Shown: positions 36,380 to 43,533 of the stretch, piece after piece | How positions within the stretch are numbered: position 1 is the first letter of the stretch | Layout: each line of letters starts with the position of its first letter | Assembly (NCBI GenBank): GCA_017410165.1 | Contig: JAFQRH010000019.1 | Location: 248,001-312,000 of the forward strand | Source of the DNA: Alistipes sp. | Lineage (GTDB): Bacteria > Bacteroidota > Bacteroidia > Bacteroidales > Rikenellaceae | Reading direction: 5' to 3' | DNA: 64,000 bases | Translations under genes and position numbers: made by a program | Notes under the pieces: generated by a model | What the model was told of the DNA's origin: nothing | Database searches by the model: none | The model's input: the letters and a program-made list of their open reading frames with translations, nothing else

Positions 36380-37275
36380 CCGATATGTCGTTTATATGTG
36401 TTGAGCATCTGCTCGAAGAGCACTCGCTCCTCGCGACCGAGTATTCGTTTTGCCGACCGCAGCGAGTATCCCGTGCGAACCAAGTGGCGGCATACGGCGT
36501 GGCGTACGGCTGTCTCTTGTTGCTGTATCCAATGGCGTATGTGCGTCGTTGAGAGGTCGCATTGCAGTTCGGCAAGCGCACACAGAGCGTCGTATTGCAG
36601 CGAGCGGTGAGTGCCGCCAATTATGTTGTGTAAGTCGGCTTCGCTCTCGATAATCGAGTAGCGTCGTACGATGCAGATGCCGAGCAGAGCCAAATTGTAA
36701 TCCTCCGAGCGTAGTAACGGAGTCCACGCAACGGCATCGGCGTATCGGCACACCTTCGGCAACAGTTCGCACGCCTCGAAACGCGACAGCCGCCGCCCGA
36801 ATCGACACAGGTGCCGAACAGCCACCCGCTCGTCAATGGCAAAACAGCACATCAGAGCGTATAGACGCACATCTTCATCCGTGTCGTCCATCATCTTTTC
36901 GATGCGGCGGAGTAGTGATGCATCCAACGGCATACGTGCAAGCAACGCGAGCAGATATGCTCGACGTGTTGAGTTCGCCCGCTCGGCCATCAGTAGCAGA
37001 CGGCTGTCGAGCGCGTAGTACCGCACGATTTCGCGCATCTGCTCATCCGCCTCGTCGCATAGCCGCTCTGCGACAAACGCCACCGCCTCGGCAAACGCCA
37101 CAAGCGACAGCCCGGAACGTATGTGCGGCAAACGCTCGGCGGATGGCGCGACAACATACTCCGCAATGCTCCTTATGCAACGATACGTTAGTCGCATTCC
37201 TCGTCGCGAGAGGTATCTGCCGAGCAACAGCACGCCGCTGCCTGCCATCAGTAACATCGCAAGCAACGCAATCAT
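36376..37275 (-). CDS. Membrane-anchored HEAT-repeat protein
   Basis: 299 aa from ATG 37275. One N-terminal membrane segment (IALLAMLLMAGSGVLLLG), then an Arg/Leu/Ala-rich all-helical region with repeats such as DEDVRLYALMCCFAIDERVAVRHL and VRHAVCRHLVRTG, as in HEAT scaffolds. It overlaps both neighbours by four bases (ATGA at each end): a tight three-gene translational unit with the receiver-like and GT-like proteins. It probably forms a membrane scaffold for them; inference from coupling. Confidence 0.6.
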   Translation of the reverse strand: MIALLAMLLMAGSGVLLLGRYLSRRGMRLTYRCIRSIAEYVVAPSAERLPHIRSGLSLVAFAEAVAFVAERLCDEADEQMREIVRYYALDSRLLLMAERANSTRRAYLLALLARMPLDASLLRRIEKMMDDTDEDVRLYALMCCFAIDERVAVRHLCRFGRRLSRFEACELLPKVCRYADAVAWTPLLRSEDYNLALLGICIVRRYSIIESEADLHNIIGGTHRSLQYDALCALAELQCDLSTTHIRHWIQQQETAVRHAVCRHLVRTGYSLRSAKRILGREERVLFEQMLNTYKRHIG

Positions 37276-37625
37276 CTTCCACCGAGTTTGCGTTTGAGTC
37301 GTGTCGGCGTGGCCGGAAACGATAAATATTGATCTACGCCACACTCCAATAGCGAGAGTACCGTTTCCTCGCTCAAATCGCACGATATGACGACTATCTC
37401 GGTGCGTTGAGGTTGCGCTGCCCGAATCCGAGCCATTGCATCGCAGCCATTCATAAACATACGCGCATCCTCTGTGACGATTCTATCGAAGAGCTCCGAT
37501 TCGCATCGCTCCAAAAACTCCTCGCGCGTGGCAACCGCCGTCACAGCAACATCGTCCGCGGCAAGCAGCCCGTCGAGCATTGCACGACATCGCGACGAGG
37601 AGGAGTGTATAAGGAGTTTGACCAT
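37272..37625 (-). CDS. Degenerate response-regulator receiver domain
   Basis: 117 aa from ATG 37625, a stand-alone REC fold: MVKLLIHSSSSRCRAMLDGLL, RIVTEDARMF, TEIVVISCDLSE, GVDQYLSFPATP. Canonical receivers have an acidic pair after strand 1, a phosphorylated Asp, and Lys in the last motif (K-P). Here the acidic pair is replaced by HSSSS and the Lys by Phe (SFP); Asp at TEDA may remain. It is therefore probably a pseudo-receiver that binds partners without Mg2+-dependent phosphorylation. First gene of the three-gene coupled set; divergent from rplU. Confidence 0.65.
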   Translation of the reverse strand: MVKLLIHSSSSRCRAMLDGLLAADDVAVTAVATREEFLERCESELFDRIVTEDARMFMNGCDAMARIRAAQPQRTEIVVISCDLSEETVLSLLECGVDQYLSFPATPTRLKRKLGGR

Positions 37626-37705
37626 TCGATTTGCACTTTTTTGCACTTGTCTCTCATCCAAAAATATGCCAAACGGAATATTTCGAAAAAAAATAACGAC
37701 AAGCG

Positions 37706-37735
37706 TTGTAGTTCCGAAAAAAATTTGTACATTTG
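37706..37735 (+). promoter_or_regulatory. Promoter of rplU-rpmA
   Basis: TTG (37706-37708), 19 bases, TACATTTG (37728-37735); 52 bases before the rplU ATG. Confidence 0.8.
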
Positions 37736-37787
37736 CGGGCTGAATTGTGTAAAATGTTCAGCAGAACAAATTAAACTTATTGTATAA

Positions 37788-38099
37788 ATGTTTGTAATTG
37801 TAGAGATTGCAGGTCAGCAATTCAAAGCTGAAAAGGGTCGAAAGCTCTATGTTCACCGTCTTGCAGGCGAAGTAGATTCGTCGGTGAGCTTCGACAAAGT
37901 CCTGCTCGTAGAGAACGGCGGTCAGGTTAAAGTAGGTGCACCTGTTGTAAAAGGCGCCTCGGTAAAATGTAAGATTCTTAAACACTTGAAGGATGACAAA
38001 GTCCTCGTGTTCAAGAAGAAGCGCAGAACCGGTTATCAGAAATGCAACGGTCACCGTCAGTATCTGTCGCAGATTTTAATTGAAGACATTGTTGCATAA
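37788..38099 (+). CDS. rplU: 50S ribosomal protein L21
   Basis: 103 aa. MFVIVEIAGQQFKAEKGRKLYVHRL and the C-terminal KRRTGYQKCNGHRQYLS are typical of bL21. Paired with rpmA as in nearly all bacteria, 22 bases apart. Confidence 0.97.
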   Translation: MFVIVEIAGQQFKAEKGRKLYVHRLAGEVDSSVSFDKVLLVENGGQVKVGAPVVKGASVKCKILKHLKDDKVLVFKKKRRTGYQKCNGHRQYLSQILIEDIVA

Positions 38100-38121
38100 C
38101 CTTAAAAAACGTTAAAGAAGT

Positions 38122-38379
38122 ATGGCACACAAAAAAGGTGTAGGTAGTTCGAAGAACGGCCGTGAGTCAGAAAGCAAACGACTCGGCGTTAAACTTTTCG
38201 GTGGTCAGGTAGCGAAGGCAGGCAACATCATAGTCCGTCAGCGCGGCACTGTTCACAATCCGGGCGAGAACGTAGGTATCGGTAAGGACCACACGCTCTT
38301 CGCATTGGTTAACGGTATCGTATGCTTCACTAAGAAGGCATCGGGCAAGTCTTATGTAAGCGTTACTCCGCTCAACTAA
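38122..38379 (+). CDS. rpmA: 50S ribosomal protein L27
   Basis: 85 aa. [29 protein letters not shown] is the bL27 N-terminus that reaches the peptidyl-transferase centre; IIVRQRGT and GKDHTLFAL follow. No N-terminal propeptide of the Firmicutes type. Confidence 0.97.
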   Translation: MAHKKGVGSSKNGRESESKRLGVKLFGGQVAKAGNIIVRQRGTVHNPGENVGIGKDHTLFALVNGIVCFTKKASGKSYVSVTPLN

Positions 38380-38411
38380 TCAGTGGGGGAGAGGGATAAC
38401 CTTTCACGATG

Positions 38412-38443
38412 AACCGCTCGGCATTTCGCCGGGCGGTTTTTTT
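38412..38443 (+). terminator. Terminator of rplU-rpmA
   Basis: 11-bp stem with one G-T pair (38412-38422 with 38428-38438) and T7. Confidence 0.85.
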
Positions 38444-38448
38444 GTGGA

Positions 38449-38466
38449 GGGGGGGCGGGGCGAGGG
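38449..38466 (+). other. G-quadruplex-type G-run
   Basis: Seven G, C, four G, CGA, three G: four G-runs of at least three with 1-3 base loops, just past the rpmA terminator. Confidence 0.5.
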
Positions 38467-38564
38467 AGATGTACTTCCGCGGCCTATCTTTTCGGCAATA
38501 CCATTTGCTACTTGACACTGCTCGACCTTAATAGACTACAAGCCCTCCCTTGATCATATAATAA

Positions 38565-38605
38565 AACACAACGGACAACCCCGAAAAAAGGTTGTCCGTT
38601 GTGTT
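38565..38605. terminator. Terminator, 16-bp perfect stem
   Basis: Arms 38565-38580 and 38590-38605 pair perfectly around CCGAAAAAA. It follows the nuclease reading frame on the minus strand. The 250 bases between rpmA and this frame hold only this hairpin, the rpmA terminator and the G-run. Confidence 0.85.
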
Positions 38606-38631
38606 TATGCCCAAAGAACTATGCTTAATTA

Positions 38632-39504
38632 CTAAAATGTAACTTGGAACTCTGTCGCTTTGGTCGATTTAGGCGCGTTCGGAACATTGACAAAGAATCG
38701 GAATCCCGTGAGTTGCTCAATCTCCGATACGCTTTTGAGTTCCGGTGTTACATCGGCATTCTCGCCGTGCTTAACCCAGTAACCGGCACAAATCAGCTCG
38801 CTTGCCGAACAATCGTGTACACGCTTGCCGGTATTGCCCGCCTTGGTACGCAACATCACCTTAAAGTAGTGAGTCGGAACGGCGCACGTCTTACCGTCGT
38901 CGTTTGTGCAGGTTGTGTTGTAGTTGTCGAAGTGGCAACCCGACACGACATACAACGTGTCGCTACACATCCACGCGCCACGCTCCTTGTTCTCCAACGT
39001 ATTCCATTTGCCACCGTTGAGCGACTGAATCTGCGGTGTCATATTGGTATAGTAGTTGGTCTGCTGGCGAGCCATACGTGTTACGGTGCGTTGCGCCTTT
39101 GCCAATTGGTGGCCACGGCTGTAACCGTTATATGTGTCGGTTACCTGCTCGCTGTTCGTAAACGATGGGTCTTGGTAGAATGTTGCACTATCTTCGCTGC
39201 CCGACGTGTAGTACGAGTGCATCGGATATGCCACCCAACGTGCCACGCGATTCTGCGTGTCGTAACACATCGAGTAGTTGCGGCGTGTCTTGCCGTCCTC
39301 GTCGTCCGAGAAGAGCTTTATGCACTTCGACGCAACCTCTGTGTACTTTGCGTTGCCGCTTGCAGCCGGAAGCTCTGCCCACGATCTGTTATATACGGCA
39401 GCATAGGTCTCCTCCGAGCCGCTGCCCGAGCCCGAGCCATCGCCCGAGCCCGAGTTGCCACCCGTATTATCATCCCCTCCGGTGCTCCCATCACCGGATG
39501 CTCC
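38632..39504 (-). CDS. DNA/RNA non-specific endonuclease domain, cut off by in-frame TGA
   Basis: 290 codons open in exactly the frame of the large lipoprotein gene upstream, separated from it only by the TGA at 39505-39507. It opens with a Gly/Ser/Asp linker (about 30 residues), then EETYAAVYNRSWAEL, RRNYS, WVAYPM and the NUC active-site region RGHQLAKAQR with TNMTPQ. There is no ATG, GTG or TTG in frame before ATG 39270, and starting there would remove the first NUC strand (RRNYS). So it is most likely the C-terminal domain of one longer lipoprotein gene now split by a nonsense codon. If made alone it would lack a signal peptide. Confidence 0.7.
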   Translation of the reverse strand, partial: GASGDGSTGGDDNTGGNSGSGDGSGSGSGSEETYAAVYNRSWAELPAASGNAKYTEVASKCIKLFSDDEDGKTRRNYSMCYDTQNRVARWVAYPMHSYYTSGSEDSATFYQDPSFTNSEQVTDTYNGYSRGHQLAKAQRTVTRMARQQTNYYTNMTPQIQSLNGGKWNTLENKERGAWMCSDTLYVVSGCHFDNYNTTCTNDDGKTCAVPTHYFKVMLRTKAGNTGKRVHDCSASELICAGYWVKHGENADVTPELKSVSEIEQLTGFRFFVNVPNAPKSTKATEFQVTF

Positions 39505-42500
39505 TCAATAAGTAATCTCTATCGAAGCAAAACGTGCCTGCGCCGTCGCAGTGAATGTTACAGATGTTGCATTACCTGTCCAAGTGTGTTTTGTTGAGTT
39601 TGAAACGGTAATGCTTCCGGTATCAACCGAGAATGGACCATTCTTACCACCACTTGTTGTTATAACAATCTGCTTCATTGCACCTGCACCGGTAATAGTC
39701 ATCAAGTCGCCTTGATACAATCGCAATACCGAGCCGTCATAGTAAGAACCGCTACTATTTACTTTCGTAAACTTAATAGTAACGCCATTCGAGGTATATG
39801 TATTACTTTCAACCTTCTCACTATTTGAAAGCACACTGCTAAAAGCAATAGTTACAGTTCCAGTAGCGTCGCCACCGCCACCTGCATTAGGGTCTGCATC
39901 GGTGGTTGCCGATGCTGTACCTGCTACCGATGCGCTGTTTTTGCTCGTATCCGAAGGGTTAGCAACAACCGTTACGTTGTACTTGGTCGAGTATGCTAAG
40001 CCGGTGAATGAGGTCGAGGTGCCGGTTACATCTTTCGACTGCGTGCCACACTTAACGGTGTAGTTCTTTGCACCTGTGATTGCGCCCCACGATACGTTGA
40101 TGGTGTTGCCCGATGCCGTAGCGGTTACGCTTGGCGTTGCAAGCGGAGTTACAACCGGAGTCTCGCCACCGCCTTCGCCTTGGAGAGTCACAGTAATATT
40201 CCAAATACGAATACCTCCATTTGCCGTGATGTAACCGGTAGTATAAGAGAATCCGCTCAAATCCATTACAATCTCGTTGGTTGCTGTGCCGCCGAAAGAT
40301 TCGTAATCAGCATCCTTTGCATTGGTTGCTTGATAGTAGAGTCTTTTGTCTGTCTGGTCTGCACCCTCTGATTTCGCACTTGCCGATGTTACCGAACACT
40401 TAATGTCCTTAATAGGAGCAGGGAAATTCGGAAGTTTAATCCAACTTACACCATTACTGTTAGTTCTAACTCGCAACTGAATCATATTTTTTGTTGTACC
40501 ATCCTGGTAACCATTTGTAACCCAGGTGTAAGTGCCATCGGTGTAGGTCTTCTCGTTGTTGTATCCGGTTCCCGAATTAGTCATTGCAGCCATATTCTCA
40601 CTGGTGAGGACAATAACATCGCCGCTACCTTCGCTGCCGCCTTCGCCACCTTCGTTACCACCATCGCTGATTGGCGCACCATTGAGTTGGTAGATTGATG
40701 GCATAGTACCACTTGCGGTATCATAGCAACCAAAATTACTATGCTCGGAGTCATACTGCACCCATCTGTTTGTATCGCTGAAAAGAATCTTGAACGTGCT
40801 GTCATCATTGTAAGTAAGCATCCAACTTCCCGTAGGCGCGCTGGTGCTACGATTGTAATTTTTGTAAGTGCCGGCGTTATAATAGTAGTATCCATCGCCG
40901 TCCTGCAAGTGATAACCCCCACCCGTGCTGGTCAATACAAATTCAAGGGCTTTGGTTGCTTCGGTACGCAAAATCTTTCCGTCGTTAACCGTTACGGCTG
41001 TTGCAGACACCCAACCATAGTTGCTGGTGAGTGGCGTAAATGCCTTCTGATCGTTGTAAACAATCAAGAACTTCTCGCCACTGACAATCTTGTTCACCTT
41101 AACGTAATACTCAATAATCGACGTCAACTGCGAAACTGTGATAGTGCACTCTGCACCATCGGCTGCCAACTTAATCCAACCCTCACGTGCATCGCCGCTG
41201 TTTGCCGAAACGGTGTAGGTCAGAGTCGAGCCCGAAAGCGATGCTGCGGTAACTACCACTCCGTCCTTCGTAACGGTTACGTCGCTTGTGAGATTCTTCA
41301 AGATTACGGTTGTGGTTGCGTTCTGAACACCCGCAGCAGGAACATCCTTGATGTTGGATGCCGTAATCGATGGGGTCGTAGGTGCATTGCCCGAAGGGAG
41401 GTAGTAGATATCAACCGGCTTCTGCGATGCCGAACCGTAGCACGCGAAGATACCGCTACCCGAGTTGTACTGCATCGTGTTGCGAGTGTTAGTACCCTGA
41501 GCGACAACCGATGTTACGCCGTCTGCGATGGTAATCAACCAGCTCGAATTAGCCGACATATTTGTCTCGGTCCTCATCTGGTTGCCACTGCTCGATGCTG
41601 CGTAGATATAACCCTCGGCCTTGGTTGCCTTGAATGCGTACGAGCCATCCTTTGTACCCTCTTCAACCTCGAAGATTTCGACTGCGTCGCCCGGAGCCAC
41701 AATGCAACCATTCTCGATGGTTACAGCGGTTTGAGCGCGGTTGTTGTTGTTCTGTGTCGAAGAGATTGCCTGTGCGGCCTCGGTGTTTGCGATAATCACC
41801 TGGTCGCCTATGTTGAGGTCGGCAACATCGGTGAGCAACTGATACTCTGCCGGCTTCTCTGCCGCTACGCCGCTCATATCAATCGAGAAGACGGCAATCT
41901 TACCCGACTTGAAGCTCTTGCTTGCCGAGATGGTCTTTGTGAAGATACCCTTGTCGGTGGTAACCGTAATCTTCAACGAAGTGAATGCTACCGGAGCACA
42001 AGCAAACCAGATGTTCTCGGTTGCGTTGGTGTTGATAGTAATGCTCTTTGCACCGCTGTTTACCTCGGTGTGAGCATCCTCCGTGTAGAAGTAGTGACGA
42101 CCTGCGATATCGGCATCGGAGGTGATGCTAATCGACGAAATCGCAGCACCGTTAAGTGCAAGATTTTTGAGCGTCATCTTACCATAAGCCGTAACGTGCT
42201 TGAACGCGAGCGAATACGAAGCGTCGAGCACATCCGATGTGTTTGATATGGCGTAGAGAATCTGTGCCGTAGGGTCACACGAGATTTCGCTCGGGGTCTG
42301 TGTTGTAGGAATGCTGATATTCCAGCTCTTATACGTTGCGTTGTTCGACAAGCAAGCATCTGCCGGCGAGATAGCGTAAATGGTGTATGCTTTACTCTCG
42401 TCGTCTTCGAGCTCCAACTCTGCCGAAGCCGATGTCATATCGTCAGCAAAAACCGGCGTAACATCCTTTGCCGAGTCGAAATTCAACGAATACTTTATCT

Positions 42501-42699
42501 TCTCGTCACCACTCCACTCGGTAGGGTACGAATTGCCGTCCGGCTCGCCAAACGACGTACGGCTCTCGTCGATAGTCATCGTTACGTTAACCTTAACGGT
42601 TGGCTTCGATACGATGTTCTCATCCTCATACTGCGAACAAGCCGCAAATGCCATCGTTGCTACAACGATGAACATCATCATCTTGAAGAACTTTTTCAT
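39505..42699 (-). CDS. Large multidomain surface lipoprotein, fimbrillin-like N-terminus
   Basis: 1064 aa from ATG 42699; lipobox FAAC (Cys21). Domains in order: fimbrillin-like region (about 30-280, with SRTSFGEPDG and EWSGDEKIKYS); a beta unit 285-435; a BACON-like domain 440-528; a second unit related to the first, 530-672 (both end with an SSWLI/GSWML-QY-GCY pattern); Gly/Glu linker; jelly-roll-like 693-840; fibronectin type III 853-935; a last beta domain 945-1064. It stops at TGA in a Gly-rich linker with a nuclease domain in frame beyond. The small peptide gene lies 7 bases upstream. Probably surface-exposed; function unknown, binding plus nuclease if the stop is bypassed. Confidence 0.8.
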   Translation of the reverse strand: MKKFFKMMMFIVVATMAFAACSQYEDENIVSKPTVKVNVTMTIDESRTSFGEPDGNSYPTEWSGDEKIKYSLNFDSAKDVTPVFADDMTSASAELELEDDESKAYTIYAISPADACLSNNATYKSWNISIPTTQTPSEISCDPTAQILYAISNTSDVLDASYSLAFKHVTAYGKMTLKNLALNGAAISSISITSDADIAGRHYFYTEDAHTEVNSGAKSITINTNATENIWFACAPVAFTSLKITVTTDKGIFTKTISASKSFKSGKIAVFSIDMSGVAAEKPAEYQLLTDVADLNIGDQVIIANTEAAQAISSTQNNNNRAQTAVTIENGCIVAPGDAVEIFEVEEGTKDGSYAFKATKAEGYIYAASSSGNQMRTETNMSANSSWLITIADGVTSVVAQGTNTRNTMQYNSGSGIFACYGSASQKPVDIYYLPSGNAPTTPSITASNIKDVPAAGVQNATTTVILKNLTSDVTVTKDGVVVTAASLSGSTLTYTVSANSGDAREGWIKLAADGAECTITVSQLTSIIEYYVKVNKIVSGEKFLIVYNDQKAFTPLTSNYGWVSATAVTVNDGKILRTEATKALEFVLTSTGGGYHLQDGDGYYYYNAGTYKNYNRSTSAPTGSWMLTYNDDSTFKILFSDTNRWVQYDSEHSNFGCYDTASGTMPSIYQLNGAPISDGGNEGGEGGSEGSGDVIVLTSENMAAMTNSGTGYNNEKTYTDGTYTWVTNGYQDGTTKNMIQLRVRTNSNGVSWIKLPNFPAPIKDIKCSVTSASAKSEGADQTDKRLYYQATNAKDADYESFGGTATNEIVMDLSGFSYTTGYITANGGIRIWNITVTLQGEGGGETPVVTPLATPSVTATASGNTINVSWGAITGAKNYTVKCGTQSKDVTGTSTSFTGLAYSTKYNVTVVANPSDTSKNSASVAGTASATTDADPNAGGGGDATGTVTIAFSSVLSNSEKVESNTYTSNGVTIKFTKVNSSGSYYDGSVLRLYQGDLMTITGAGAMKQIVITTSGGKNGPFSVDTGSITVSNSTKHTWTGNATSVTFTATAQARFASIEITY

Positions 42700-42706
42700 A
42701 GTGCGA

Positions 42707-42853
42707 CTATTCGTTGTTAAGAGTTCCCCAATCTTCCGACTCGGCGTTCTCGATGTCGCCGATAACCAAACTTGCTGCAAAACCCGACTCGATGCGGATG
42801 TTGCACAAGCGTACTTCCGGTGCCTCATACGAGGCGAAAAAAGTTTTTGTCAT
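42707..42853 (-). CDS. Small 48-aa peptide upstream of large lipoprotein
   Basis: ATG 42853, 48 codons, stop 7 bases before the lipoprotein ATG. No signal peptide. It has YEAP (from residue 9) and ESGFAASLVI (22-31), then an acidic Trp-containing end (ESEDWG). The elements and their spacing match the peptide at 747-899, the only other such ORF seen, which also precedes a fimbrillin-like lipoprotein gene. A -7 element lies at 42967-42974. No known function. Confidence 0.7.
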   Translation of the reverse strand: MTKTFFASYEAPEVRLCNIRIESGFAASLVIGDIENAESEDWGTLNNE

Positions 42854-42966
42854 ACGTTTGTTTTTTTTGTTATTTTGTTGTTAATTAATTTGTTGCATTG
42901 TTTGCGTTGTGCTCCTTATGCGTGTTGCGCGCCCATTCATATATGCGCATACGTATAGTTAGCGTA

Positions 42967-42974
42967 CAAAGATA
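42967..42974 (-). promoter_or_regulatory. -7 promoter element of peptide-lipoprotein operon (TATCTTTG)
   Basis: TATCTTTG on the minus strand, preceded at 19 bases by TTTT in the -33 place; 113 bases before the peptide ATG. Confidence 0.6.
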
Positions 42975-43008
42975 CGTATATTATTTATAATATAAAAGTG
43001 AAATGCGT

Positions 43009-43321
43009 CTAAAAAGGTGATTTTTGCGTTATGCTCGACCTCGAAATGCTCACATACGCCAAGTATGCTCCGCTTTCTCTCTCTTCGCAGGCCTTAAAAT
43101 CCCTCTTTTTATACGCATTTCGCCATCGCGCCCTAAAAAGGTGATTTCTGTGTTATGCTCGACCTCGAAATGCTCACATACGCCAAGTATGCTCCGCTTT
43201 CTCTCTCTTCGCAGGCCTTAAAATCCCTCTTTTTATACACATTTCGCCACCGCGCCCTAAAAAGGTGATTTCTGCGTTATGCTCGACCTCGAAATGCTCA
43301 CATACGCCAAGTATGCTCCGC
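43009..43321. repeat. 124-bp tandem repeat, two and a half units
   Basis: Units start at 43009, 43133 and 43257 with period 124; the third breaks off near 43321. Units 1 and 2 differ at only a few positions. Each contains CATAC-gccaa-GTATG, a small hairpin. It fills most of the 680-base gap between the peptide-lipoprotein operon and valS. Short ORFs inside are not conserved in type and were not called. Confidence 0.95.
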
Positions 43322-43458
43322 CTGCCCCGACTTCGCAAACACCGTTATTTGTGGCTGAATGTAATACGTATCGGGCAATTTTCGGGCTAAAACCGCAAAA
43401 TTGTCCTATATTTCCGCTTTTTGGGAGGATATTTTCGTAGAAATCCGATTTCTTTTGC

Positions 43459-43466
43459 TAATTTTG
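43459..43466 (+). promoter_or_regulatory. -7 promoter element of valS (TAATTTTG)
   Basis: TAATTTTG, 67 bases before the valS ATG. Confidence 0.5.
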
Positions 43467-43533
43467 CAAGATAAAATCGCCGTGTGCGAAATGTTGGTAC
43501 GAAAATATAGAACGAAATAAATTATATCGACTT

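Noticed and set aside
38632..39270. Stand-alone nuclease gene starting at ATG 39270
   Set aside because: It would drop the first NUC strand and the linker that is open in frame with the upstream lipoprotein; the longer frame is more consistent.
39505..39507. TGA read as selenocysteine or reassigned codon
   Set aside because: It sits in a Gly/Ser linker, not an active site, and many other genes here use TGA as stop, e.g. at 37272 and 36376.
43024..43221. 65-codon ORF within the 124-bp repeats
   Set aside because: It arises because the repeat unit lacks stops in one frame; its two halves simply repeat and it has no start signal.
43009..43321. CRISPR array
   Set aside because: Units are contiguous 124-bp copies without unique spacers and no cas genes are near.
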